A stretch of 64,000 nucleotides of DNA, taken from assembly GCA_023678885.1 (NCBI GenBank), contig CM043000.1, positions 18,894,729 to 18,958,728 on the forward strand. The letters run 5' to 3'. A model generated the notes under the pieces. That model saw only the letters and a list, made by a program, of their open reading frames with translations, did not search any database and was not told where the DNA came from. Positions 24,308 to 36,000 of the stretch are shown here, in pieces (the stretch's first letter is position 1; every line of letters begins with the position of its first letter). Origin of the DNA: Pogostemon cablin. Lineage: Eukaryota; Streptophyta; Magnoliopsida; Lamiales; Lamiaceae. The translations under genes were made by a program, and so were the position numbers.

Positions 24308-24571
24308 TTGGATTTCGCCCACAACCCATTCACCAAATCAGAATTCTCGATGGCTTCTGGATATAGACTAGCTGCCTTGAAGCAATCTCAAGCTACAGTA
24401 ATCGATTCAGATTCAATAGGATTCAAACCCCTTCTAAGCCACGCCTCACATCTAAGATCCGACCCACGCACGAGCGTAAAAGAGAGAACCCCCAATTCTT
24501 CATTCCCCAATTACATGGCCGCCACTGAGTCGGCGAAAGCAAGGATTTTTTCGCAAAGCACGCCACGATAG
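24308..24571 (+). pseudogene. IQ-domain (IQD) protein fragment, DUF4005-like C-terminal part
   Basis: An 87-codon frame ends FPNYMAATESAKARIFSQST plus two residues and a stop. PxYMAATxSAKA(R/K)xRxQSxPR is the hallmark of the C-terminal domain of plant IQD calmodulin-binding proteins. Upstream residues (SHASHLRSDPRTSVKERT) are basic and low in hydrophobics, as in that family. No IQ motifs are nearby, and the conserved Arg after KAR-x is replaced by Phe. It looks like an isolated exon-sized fragment. It lies between the kinase-like fragment and the 3' end of MADS copy 2. Confidence 0.6.
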
Positions 24572-25239
24572 AGTCGACGCTGGAGGGGGAATGCAGCGGA
24601 TCAAGGGCGGCGAAAAACGCCTATCGTGATTCCATCCAATCTACCATAGATACAAAAGGAAGAGATGAGGAAAAGAGAGGGGGAAAGACAGCGAACATGG
24701 GAATAGATGAGAGGATATTGTAAGAACGGGGAGGATCCGGAAGGAGAAGCCGATTACCTTCTGTGTCGCCAAAGATTTCATATGGCTGTGAAAATTTGGG
24801 ATCCCGGAGCAACCGTGAGATTCATATGGGTGTAATTTAGGATCCGATTCTACTAAATATTTGTAGAACCGGTTCCATCATAGTCCTTCTCTTTCTACAT
24901 ATATTAAATATAAATTATAATATAACATAATTTTATTAATAATAATTAGAAAGTGAATTTTATATTGATTTTTTTTAAATAAACGTGACATCAATTAATA
25001 TTTCTTGCAAACTTTTTTTATGTGGAGTTTTTTTATAGTTGTTTATTTTTATTTTATTTTTAATATTCTCAACCTTTACAATTTAATTCATGTTTTTCTT
25101 AATTAGGTTATTAATTGATTTTCTTAATCGTACCAACTCTTAATATTTTACTGAGTGTAGTAGTATTTAATTATCCATTCAAGTATTTATTTTTTTTTTA
25201 AAAAAAATTCTCGATCCTCGAATCATTTATAAAGGGAGA
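24572..25239. other. Intergenic stretch after the IQD fragment
   Basis: 24572-24840 has higher GC and minus-strand open frames with a CAGAAG|GTAATC donor-like site at about 24758. It could be a first exon or leader of an unrecognised transcript. 24841-25239 is plain AT-rich DNA. Confidence 0.4.
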
Positions 25240-25650
25240 ATTACTACTAGATACACAAAAAACCCTAAATTACTATGAGATACAAACATACAAAAATATT
25301 ACTACTAAATACTAACTACAAAAATATATAGTGATATTCCAATATTACCCCTACAATATGCTGCACATAAATGTTGATTGCAGCAAAAAAGTGGTGGTCC
25401 GGCAGAGCTCCGGCGGCGGTCCGGCAGTGCTCCGGCGAGGTCAGATTTCCGACAGCGGCGACGGTGGTATTTTTCGGTAGCCGACGGCGGTCAGGTGGTG
25501 GTCTGGCGACCTGCCGGCGGCGGTCCGATGGTGAACGGGATTTAGGGTTTGTGGTTTAAAAGTATATGAATTTAGGGTTATATTTGATATTTTACTTAAA
25601 TATTTTGTATGTGATAGTAATTATTTTAAATCAGTGTATCTAGTAGTAAT
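25240..25650. mobile_element. Short inverted-repeat element (MITE-like), 0.41 kb
   Basis: A perfect 17-bp inverted repeat, ATTACTACTAGATACAC (25240-25256) and its complement (25634-25650), bounds it. The core has a GC-rich stretch with repeated CGGCGG and CCGGC motifs, and a 62-codon frame that is just this low-complexity sequence. Confidence 0.6.
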
Positions 25651-26040
25651 TAATGGTACAAAGTGTGTATATATTAGTAATTATTTCTTTAAAAAAATAA
25701 TCAATTAAATTTGAGATAAATTACGTGAATTTTTTTGAATTTGTTTAATAATTTATTTAATATTTAAAATATAATCCTTGCATTATATTTAAATTATTTA
25801 ATGTGCATTGATTTTTCATTAATAGAAGAATTTTGAACAAATGGTAAAATATAAAAGATTATAAGGTAAATTTTGTGATTAAATTGAAAAAATACAAAAA
25901 AAAGTCATGTATTTTATTGATAAATAGAAAGTTTATGATTAAATTGAGAAAAAATAAGAAGGTTGTGTATTTTTTTTACAATAAAAAAAGTTCGTGATTA
26001 AATTGAGAAAAGAGGAAAAAATAATGTATTTTAATGCAAT

Positions 26041-26645
26041 TAACCCATTACCAAAACCTTCTCGAGATTTGTCCACACTATCAAATAAATTCCATAGTTT
26101 GAAAAACTAACAATTATCCCCTTTTAACTTGTTTTTTTATATGAACATTAATAAAAACTCCTCTTTTCTAAAATAAAGAGGGATGAAAATGATATCAAGA
26201 CCCATGTAATTAACATTGTATCTTTTAATTTTACTAATTTATTTTTTTTAATTTTTTTTAAATGTAGAAAATTGAGATTAGAGAGATTTTTTTTACATGT
26301 TAAAAAAAATCACTAGGTATTAAAATTAAAAAAAATAGTAAATTTAAAAATAAAATATTAAATATATTGGTATTGATGTCATTTCCATGTTAAAAAAAAA
26401 TCCCTCTAACCCTAATTCTCTAAATTTATTTTAAAAAAATAAAATAAAATAGTTAAAATTAAAAATATAATGTAAAATACATTGATCTTGATGTCATTTT
26501 CATCCCTCTTTATTTTAGAAAATGGGGTATTCTTATTAATGTTAAATAAAAAATAAGTCAAAAGAGGTAATTGATAGTTTTTCAATTCATGTGTTTTATA
26601 TGATAGTTTGAATAAATCTCGAGGGAATTTTGGTAATTTAGTCCC
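26041..26645. mobile_element. Long-TIR MITE-like element, family member 2
   Basis: The ends are inverted: ATTACCAAAACCTTCTCGAG at the left and CTCGAGGGAATTTTGGTAAT at the right, with inverted similarity for more than 100 bp (ATCAAATAAATTCC, CAATTATCCCCTTTT). Related to the element at 3055-3688. It lies just downstream of the MADS copy 2 stop codon. Confidence 0.65.
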
Positions 26646-26953
26646 ATAATCTATTTTTTCATGTTCAATAGTTTTGTTAAAAAATTAAAACAATTAACCT
26701 CCTAAAACACTTTTTTTACACTGACAAAAATGAAACGATTTTACTAAAAATTTAAAAATCTTTCTATAATAATTAAAAACATAATGATTTTAAATTCTTG
26801 ACTTGAAACCATGAATTTAAAAATCCAATTTATAATGTGACTTATAAATCTATGAAATCTTCCATCCAAAGCCACCCTAATATTCAAAATTCAAATGAAC
26901 CCTGATATAATGAAAAATGCAACAATCGAACAAGAGTAGAGTTTACTCATTAA

Positions 26954-27080
26954 TTAATCCATCGAGTGAGCTTTAGGGTGGCCGTCCAAGTGGTGGAGCA
27001 GAATGTTGTGGTTCCTTGGATCCATAGCCGGAGCTCCATCCCCGCCGGATTCAATTCCGGTTGGCGATTGGGATCCACCG
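26954..27080 (-). CDS. MADS copy 2 exon 8 (C terminus and stop)
   Basis: 127 nt, from a TTTGGTAG acceptor to the TAA at 26954-26956. It completes the split codon left by exon 7 and encodes 41 further residues, with GIESGGDGAPAMDPRNHN in the middle and LLHHLDGHPKA near the end. The local rise in GC and the exact phase fit support it. I do not recognise a conserved C-terminal motif, so this exon is less certain than exons 1-6. Confidence 0.65.
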
Positions 27081-30000
27081 CTACCAAATTCAAATAATTT
27101 ATTCATAAGTGAATGAGTAGACAAGCATTTTTAATCTCGATTTTAAAATCCTAGAATTCGGAGATAATTATCGTTGGTTAAAATGATTTTTTGGAAAAAA
27201 GTGTTGAATGAAAAAACAAAAGTGTCATTTTACAAATCAAACTTTACGCCAGTTTCGTGTGAATTCTATTTTCCATGAACTTAAAAATTTTAAAAGAATA
27301 AGCATTAAATTTTTGAAATAGCATAATATATATATATGACTAAAAATGGAGAAAATATAATTTTGGTCCCGTATTTTTTGCCAAATTCAATTTTAGTTCT
27401 GTAACTTTTAGTATTTTCAAATTTAGTCATTTGATTTATAATTTTGATCCTGTATTTTTAAAATTTCAATTTTAATCCTATTAATTTCAAAATTAGTCAT
27501 ACATCTTTTTTTTTGAATCATCAAAATTAGTCTTGTATCTTTTGAAATAGGATATAATTTAATTTTGATGATTCAAAAAGATATAGGACTAATTTTGAAA
27601 CTGATAGAACACTAATTTTGAAACTGATAGGACTAAAATTGAAATTTTAAAAGATACAGGACCAAAATTGAAACTTAAATGACTAAAATAGAAAATATTA
27701 AAAGTAAATTTGGTAAAAGATATAAGACAAAATTGATATTTTCTTACTAAAAATAATACTGTCCCAATTAAAACAAAACAAATTAATTGTTGAATTTAAT
27801 TGTGAAGAGATAGAATTAATACCAAACAATTAATGGAAGTGGCATAGGTAGGGAAGATTGAGCTAAATCGTGGTACTCCTTTTCTGCTTGCTCCTCCATT
27901 TCATGTTCCTCTATTTCATTAAGCTGTTTTAATTGAATAACAATTAAATATCATTCAACAATTGATAAGCTTTATTTCTTAATTTTAATTAATGTTAACA
28001 GTGGCTATAATTAAATATTTTACTATATACGTAGATCAGTTGGTCGAATCTCTAATAAAAATATCTAATTGTCCTTCAAATTAATTATTATTAAAAATGT
28101 TCTTATATTTCGTATATATTTCATGTTAGCATCGCTAATTTAATGAGTTGGTCATGTTTAAGGATATACACTTTAAAAATGTGTGGGATTAAATTGAATT
28201 TTAAGTCTTTGGTCGTTTTTAAAAAGAAAATTACAGGACTATTTTAGTTTTCAAGTTCTTATATGTCTATTTTTTGTCTGAATTTTGAAAAACAGGTTTA
28301 AGTTTTAAACTTAAACATATGTTAAAATCACCCCTATATGATGCACTACCATATCAAAATTTAAAACAAATAAATTATTTCTGTGTAGGAAATAAATTCA
28401 TGAAATCCTAATACCTTAAACCCTATTATGATAAACCGAGATCAGAACCGTAAAGCGGAAGCGTACCTGATCCAATGAGTCTCTAGGCGGAACACGAATT
28501 TAGGATCAGTGGTTATATGACCTTCCTCAACTAAGCCTCCTTATTCCTTATGGGGACCGTAGTAATCCCTCCCGATGGGGAGAAGGGAAGACAATGTGCG
28601 GCTTAGTATATTGGGGACCATAACCTGGGAGCCTTTATATACTACTTGACTAGACCACCCATAATCACCTAATCATGTAGTATTGGGTATCTACTCAATA
28701 AGCCCATATCATTTATTATTATATCCCATGGACCTTTAACCTTAATTGGATCACTTAATTAAGTCCATAATATAATTGAATAGCTAATATAATTGCATAA
28801 TAATATATTGCTCACAATTAGATTATAATGGAAATTAATAATTTCCAACAATCTCCCACTTGGGCTATATATATTTTCCGTTAGCAATTATATAAGAGTC
28901 CTTAGTTGCGCAACTTTATGCTATTCCTCTTTAGGCTATACTTAACAATCTGGTCCATCTCATATACTAATATGGAACTACCGCGGCATTCACCACATTA
29001 TAAATCGTGATTAAACCCCGACAATCACCATATCAATATACTCAATGACATAGATCAAATATGGTGAGTAGCATGGAAATTACATGTCAAATGTGATCAA
29101 CATCATGTCTATTTCCAACTGGTCCAACTTTAAACTTTAGTGAGACCAATCCATAATATAAAATATTACAAAATGAAAAATTAACTTTAGTAAATTCACA
29201 ATGAATTCAAAACCATCAACTTAATTCTGCAGAAAACTGAATTATCCAAATCAAAGTGTTTTGAAAACTTTAAAGAACAATAAATATAGACTCCCACTGA
29301 ACTAATGTATTCTAAAACCATATAACACCCACATGATTAGCTAGCTCATAAAATTGCAGGGCGTTGAATACATAATTGATGAATCCATATTTAGAGTCTA
29401 TTGTAATATGCTCTTCTAAAATTTTATCTACACAAAACACTTTCTTTAACAACCAAGAATTCTATGTCAATATGCTTGACTTATAAGTACTCTTGTCGTT
29501 AATACTTTACTGCGAACTAACTGTCACAATGAACTTTATGTGACAAATCTTCGCAACCTTTATTTCATGTTTGAATGCCCTTAGTGTGCTACTAATTCTG
29601 TTGTCATGGTTAATGAGCTAAAGTGTTTGCTTAATACTTTTACTTGTATAGCTCTCCGACCAACAGAAAATATAGCCTGAAGTGGATCTTATACTGTATT
29701 GACATCCAACAAACTCAGAATCAGAATTCCTCATGATCTCTAACAAATCTGATCCCTGATGTACAAGCATATTATTCTTAGTTCTCTATACATACTTTAT
29801 AAAGATCCATACTAGAGTTACTTAAATGTCTACTTAATATACCAACAACATAAGCCAAATTAGGTCTTGTAGAAACCTCATCATACAACAACTTCCAACA
29901 ACAAATGAATATGGAATGTTTCTACATTTCTTAAATCTTTAGTTTAACTTTAGGGCACCTGATTGAGACTATACTTGTCTCCCTTAGTTTAACTCAAACA

Positions 30001-33000
30001 TTCTCCCACTGAATCACATAATCATCTACATTTGTCTCAAAACCAAATGAGACACTTACTTAATGATGATACTTGTGATTCCTTTACGAAAAAAATTTGC
30101 TTGAATGCATAGATGGATTTCCTATTAGTTCTTAAACCATTTAGATCGTATCATCAGTGTTGCGATCAAGGAACTTTATCTTTACATCCATATAATATGA
30201 TTCAAGATCAAAATGTGTTACTAATGTCACGATTATCTTATAATAATATTTTCCTTTCCTTTTGAGTATAATCCTATATCAAGATGCAAACCTAATCATC
30301 TTGTATTGATTTATACTCATAACTTATAGCATTAACACAATTTGGAGTAATTGGACCTTTCATGGTTTGATGAACATTGTTTGAATGTTCTACCATTAAT
30401 TCCATAGTGTCCTCATTATTTAGGAGAAAACTACATAATATTCTGAATTATCTTTCTCCCAACTCTAGTGGTTTCCTTAGTGACATTAATTCTTGAGGTT
30501 GTTGAATTTGTTATTCCTTAAATATTATTGACATTGTCATATCGTTATTCTGAATTGCACCAATTCTTTAAAGCATAAGTGAGGATCGAATCGACTCCCC
30601 CTTAAGGACAATGTCTCTAATATTATTCTTCCCCCAAAATCAACATCCTCACATAATACTGTATTACCCGTCTCAAATATGATCCGATCAATTGGATCAT
30701 AAACTTATTATCTTTATTTAATACCAATAAAGTAGTTTGTATCTATTTGAATCCAATTTTCTTTAGTAGATCTCAATGATCTAGCCTTAGTTGGATATCA
30801 CCATATGTGAAACTCAAATAGTTCTCACAACTACTTTGGTTGGAACTTTATTGAGACCATAAGCTGCAATTTTAATATTTCTCCAATTAGTAACCATATA
30901 TTGTGGAGTACTAATTTTGTCTTTTAACTACACCACAACACCATTCATACTAAGTAATCTTAATGTGGTGTATTATAAAACAATTCCACAAGCCTTTAGG
31001 AGAAAACGAAAGGTTATACTTTAGTTTCTTTTTAACAGCTTTCCAAACGGGTTTTTCTTTGTTGCCCATATACTTTATTGAGACAGAGTTTGTTAGAAAC
31101 TCATTAGTTCATCCTTATTGTTGAAGTTCTCATCATGTATAATTTTGTTGTTGACATAGGTTAAACTTAATTAACAGACATCTTAATTGTACAGAGAATT
31201 AATTCAAAATGATTATCATGCTTACACTAAACTTTATAATCTTTCAAATTTTAAATAGTTTAGAATCATCTCAAGGAATCTATCACATCATTAGTATCAA
31301 TACCAACTTGTAAGTGACACTCTCTACGTAGTAGTCAAATAATGACAATAAAACTGTCAAGCAATAGCCTTCCTTTGGCCCGACTTATTACTCACATGTT
31401 AAATAAATAATCGTCACATATTTACCACCACATGTGCTTGTGCATTTCTGCCAAATATTAATTTACCTATGGGCCGATCAATACCCGCATGAAGATACAC
31501 TTGCACAACATTATTAATTAGGGACCCATCACAAGACACCTTGTGCAACATTAACCTCGTCTGTGGACAAAAATTAACTGCAGGGGTAATCTTGGTGTAA
31601 CAATCAAGTATTGACAATAAGTTCTGTCAAACAAGAGTCTATCTGTGGACCGACTCATGTTCACATGAATAATCCAAATAATTATCACATACTTATTATC
31701 ACATGTGTGTTATTATTCTGTCAAACTGTGCCTACCTGTGGGCCGAACACAGAACACATAAATAATACCACACCCATCTATGTAATTTCAATAAAGTTTT
31801 TCTCCACACACGATATTGCTGTGGCAACATGGTGCTTCGATTGACTAGATTGAAGGTTTACTAGACTAATTAAATAAATATTAAAATATTTAATTTAATT
31901 AAACGACATTTAACTGTCTCCCCAATTTAATTTTATTTTATTCCTCTAACCAAATAGGAATATTAGATGATTCATTACCTTATAATGATGAAAGATCTCC
32001 TTTACTTAATTAGGGATTCCAAAATCCCAATTTAATAAATAAGTATAAAAATTGATTTAATAACCACAAATAATTAAATCAATAATCAACTGAATCAATA
32101 CTTTCCATAAATTAGTCAGAATTATATGTTACCAAAAATATCAATCTGATAACCAAAAATATTCTGACAAAAAATGTATGCATAAATAAGGCAACTTAAA
32201 GGCACTTTTGCATGGTGATCAGGAATGTATACAATAACTCAATTTTAATTATAAGTCCAAATTAATTAAAATTAAAATCCCCCACATCACCACATAATTA
32301 ATTAAGGATTGAAGGATATAATGATTTTAACATTTATGGATATTAAAGCTCACTATACGAATTTCTCATGACAAAAATTCATTGGACTTTTAATAACTAC
32401 AGGAATCAATAAGTATAAAAATTGATTTAATAATCATAATTTAAATCAATAATTAATCTACCCAAATCATCATAACTGAACAAATATGAATTTTCGATTA
32501 TCAATGTAATCAATGGCCATTCCATATCATCATCCTCCAAGGAATATATTTCATTCAACTGCCTTTTAAATCCAATATAAACTGTATAAGGATAAATCAA
32601 TTAACAATTAAACATTGATGCAGACTTTGGATCGAAGCATAAGCAATTCATAATCAAATCTCAGAGAATCATATATAGGGTGACTCTGATACCACTTGTA
32701 GGAAATAAATTCATGAAATCCTAATACCTTAAACCCTATTATGATAAACCGAGATCAGAACCGTAAAGCGGAAGCGTACCTGATCCAATGAGTCTCTAGG
32801 CGGAACACGAACTTAGGATCAGTGGTTATATGACCTTCCTCAACTAAGCCTCCTTATTCCTTATGGGGACCGTAGTAATCCCTCCCGATGGGGAGAATGA
32901 AAGACAATGTGCGGCTTAGTATATTGGGGACCATAACCTGGGAGCCTTTATATACTACTTGACTAGACCACCCATAATCACCTAATCATGTAGTATTGGG

Positions 33001-36000
33001 TATCTACTCAATAAGCCCATATCATTTATTATTATAGCCCATGGACCTTTAACCTTAATTGAATCACTTAATTAAGTCCATAATATAATTGAATAACTAA
33101 TATAATTGCATAATAATATATTGCCCACAATTAGATTATAATGGAAATTAATAATTTCCAACATTCTGTTTATGATTTTTAAACGTCTCAAAAACTTAAA
33201 ACTTTTTTTGAGCGCCAAAAACTTAAACTTGAAACATACCCATAAAATGAATCCTTCTTATAGATTATAGAAGAAAAATAGATTATAGAAGAAAAAACTC
33301 AAGAGCTTCGAGCCAATTAAGACTAAGAAGGTTGACTCAAGAATAAATTGGATTAGAAGCTTCGTTGTAGAATTCTGACCTAACCATTTAGTACGAAGAA
33401 GCCCGTTTACTTCGCAATTTAGATAAAAATGTAATTGTGATGTTGGGATCTTGGGTAGAGACGGGTGATATTTTAGTAGGTAAATTAACGCCCCAAATGG
33501 TGAAAGAATCCTCGTATGCCCCCGAAGATAGATTGTTACGAGCTATACTCGGTATTAAGGTATCTACTTCAAAAGAAACTTGTTTAAAACTCCCTATAGG
33601 TGGTAGGGCCGGTTATTGATAAAAGTAAAAGCAAAAGTTAACTCCCATAAAAGTAAAAGTAAAAGTTAACTAGCCTGCTTTAGTAATAATTTTTTTTGGT
33701 GTTGTAATGATCTCTCCTGTCAAAATAAAAATTAACAAATAGATAAATAAATTAATAAATAATGCATATACTTTCATAAATACAGAGTGTTAAAAATAAG
33801 TATAAATCAAAATAATTTAAAATTTGAACATTGATGCAAATTGATGCAAAAGTTTGTGTGAAATTATCTCACTATATATTTTGAAAAAAAAGAAAAAAAA
33901 TCACCATCAAAATTAAAAATGACATAATAAAGGAAAAAAATGCACTTTTGGTCCATAAAAAATGTTTCATTTCATTTTTGGTTCCTACCCTTTTCTTTAG
34001 TCGCAAAAGTTACCATTTTGATCCCAGTTAACTTTGGATGATAGAGTTTAACTAAAAAAAATTACTAAAATTAAATAAATGGATACATGGTTTGGTCAAA
34101 TTGAAAATTAATTATCTCAAATCTTGAGCAGATCTGAATTGAGAGACAAACCACAACACATCGGATGAATGCTACCAGCAGTAAAGATCAAACTACCTGC
34201 TACCAGCAAATGGTTCAAAATACAGAATGAAAGCAGAGCATCAAGAATCTTTGAAACATAAAATTCATAAGAAAATTTTCTTTAAAAAATCCAGATATAA
34301 GGGGTGGTGGGGGGGATCGGAAACACAAGAACCGCCGGGGAGGGCGGACAAAATTTGGTTGATGGTTCAAAATACAAAATGAAAGCAGAGCATCAAGGAT
34401 CTTTTAAACATAAAATTCATAAGAAAAGTTTCTTTAAAAAATCCAGATATAGGGTCGGAGAGGGCGGACTTGGCTGCAGTATTGGATCGTGAGAGATAGA
34501 GACGGTGGGGAAGATGGTGGAGATGGTGGCGGAGGCTGTGGATATAGTGGTGGCGGTGTGGTGGAGGTTGTGGAGCGGAGGAGATGGACCAGATGGTGGT
34601 CCTGGAGATGGAGAAATCTTACTCCAGGAAAGGAGATTTGGCGCTGCCTACCGCCGTTGATGTCGGAGCAGTTGTGGAGATTTAGGGTTTGAGGGGGGTT
34701 AGGTAAGAAATTAAGGTTATAAAAATAATTTAAGATGAGATTAAATTTTAAAAAATTTATATTTAATGGACACATCAGCATTCCGTTAATTTGTTTGATG
34801 GAATTTTAAAAATAAAGCAACTGCACAAAAAATGAAATGACATCTTTAGAACGTGACTAAAAGTGCATTCTTCTCGTACAATAAAATAACATCATTTTTT
34901 TTTCTCTCCCTAAATCGATATTCTTTCTTATGAAATTATTAAAATTAATTTTTATAATCCAAAGAAGTGACATATTCAATGAATCGATCCCATCATGAGA
35001 GCGACGGGTCACGGGAAACTTGATATAGTGTATAATAAATTTAAAAAAAAATCTGACATTACCTGTTTTTGAAGCTGAGATATGGAATCCAGTATAAGTT
35101 TGTTCTGCATGTAATTATTAATGACTAAACAATTAACATAACATTCCATGGGATGTTTTCTGGAAAATAATATTTGAATATATAATTATTGTTGGATAAG
35201 CAAATTCTCGTTCATTCAAAAGGAATAAATAAAGAAGAACATGAACAACATAAAAATTTATGTGGAAAACTCCAAAATAAAAAAAAATCACGGACCGAGA
35301 AAATACTAATTATGTGAGAATTTTTTTTTTACAATCACACAGAGTTTCTCTCTCCAGACCCCAATCCCTACACTCTTACTAAATCTTTGATTAATTCACA
35401 CATTTCTCCCAATTCTCACAACATAAAATAGAAATTTAAAAAAATTAAATACAAAGATTAAAATGTACTTAATTGGTGCACTTAACATCAAAATTAGAGA
35501 CATCCTTAAATAGCATAATAGCATAAGAAACTCTCTCCTTTTGTTCCTTCATCCCATGTGAGATATAAAACCCTTCTTTTAATTTCACAAAATACCAACA
35601 ATTATTTCAAATTAAAGTAACACTCCAAATATTTATTCCCACTTTACTTTATGCAAAATACTCACATGAGACTTTTACGAAAGACTTTATAAAACATGAT
35701 ATTCAAATTAATAAAAATGATGTAATGCAATAAATTATTTCATAATTTTTTCATAGCATAAATAAATTGGATTTTACATCATAAACTCTTGTAAATCGGG
35801 TTTACATCATAAACTCTTGTAAATTTTGTGGTCTCCCTTAATTTAAACACCCTAATTATACATAAGGTATATATAATTGAAAGAAAATTATGCTTTACAT
35901 CGTAAACCCATTTTACACAAATATTTGTGAAATAAATTATACTAATATTTTTAATGAATAATAATAATATCTTTAATAAAAATAAAATAAAAACAGTTCC

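Larger units (their letters stand above)
28384..33163 (-). mobile_element. Ty1-copia LTR retrotransposon, decayed interior, inserted in MADS intron 6
   Basis: 4780 bp, flanked by the 5-bp target duplication TTCTG (28379-28383 and 33164-33168). The LTRs are both 467 bp (28384-28850 and 32697-33163), start TGTAGG and end CCAACA; I count seven mismatches, about 1.5%. The element runs on the minus strand, the same as the host gene: the primer-binding site TGGTATCAGAGTC (32682-32694) is next to the right LTR and the purine tract AAGTGGGAGAT (28851-28861) next to the left one. Interior pieces match copia pol, such as KSIYAFKQ (reverse transcriptase, 30097-30120) and STSGYIFCW (RNase H, near 29650-29690), but no open frame exceeds about 75 codons. 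The similar LTRs suggest a fairly recent insertion, while the coding part is dead, so it was probably mobilised in trans. Confidence 0.9.
27924..33674 (-). other. Intron 6 of MADS copy 2 (GC-AG type)
   Basis: 5.75 kb, donor GC at 33674-33673 and acceptor AG at 27925-27924. It contains an rpoB-derived plastid fragment (33398-33620), a complete copia element (28384-33163), and about 0.45 kb of AT-rich sequence next to exon 7. Without the copia element it would be under 1 kb. Confidence 0.7.
33717..35062 (-). other. Intron 5 of MADS copy 2
   Basis: 1.35 kb, mostly filled by a TIR element at 33941-34867 (listed separately). The remaining 0.2 kb on each side is plain AT-rich sequence. Confidence 0.65.

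Noticed and set aside
24621..24812. 63-codon minus-strand frame near the IQD fragment
   Set aside because: No recognisable domain. A donor-like site nearby hints at a leader exon, but nothing downstream supports a gene.
25371..25559. 62-codon Arg/Gly-rich frame
   Set aside because: Low-complexity CGGCGG sequence within an inverted-repeat element, with no conserved motif.
26985..27060. tRNA-derived SINE with A-box-like TGGCCGTCCAAGTGG and B-box-like GGATTCAATTCC
   Set aside because: The box spacing is too large, and the minus strand reads as an open exon in exact phase with MADS exon 7; exon 8 explains it better.
27816..27923. Exon 7 as the terminal exon, ending at the TAA at 27816-27818
   Set aside because: Possible as an intron-retention form, but the GTATTA donor and a phase-matched exon 8 make splicing the better primary model.
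31414..31844. Two 67-77-codon frames inside the intron-6 copia element
   Set aside because: They lie in the repeated 5' part of a decayed element and match no copia domain I know.
34434..34781. 115-codon Pro-rich minus-strand frame
   Set aside because: Complement of the GGTGG-rich core of a transposable element; composition only.
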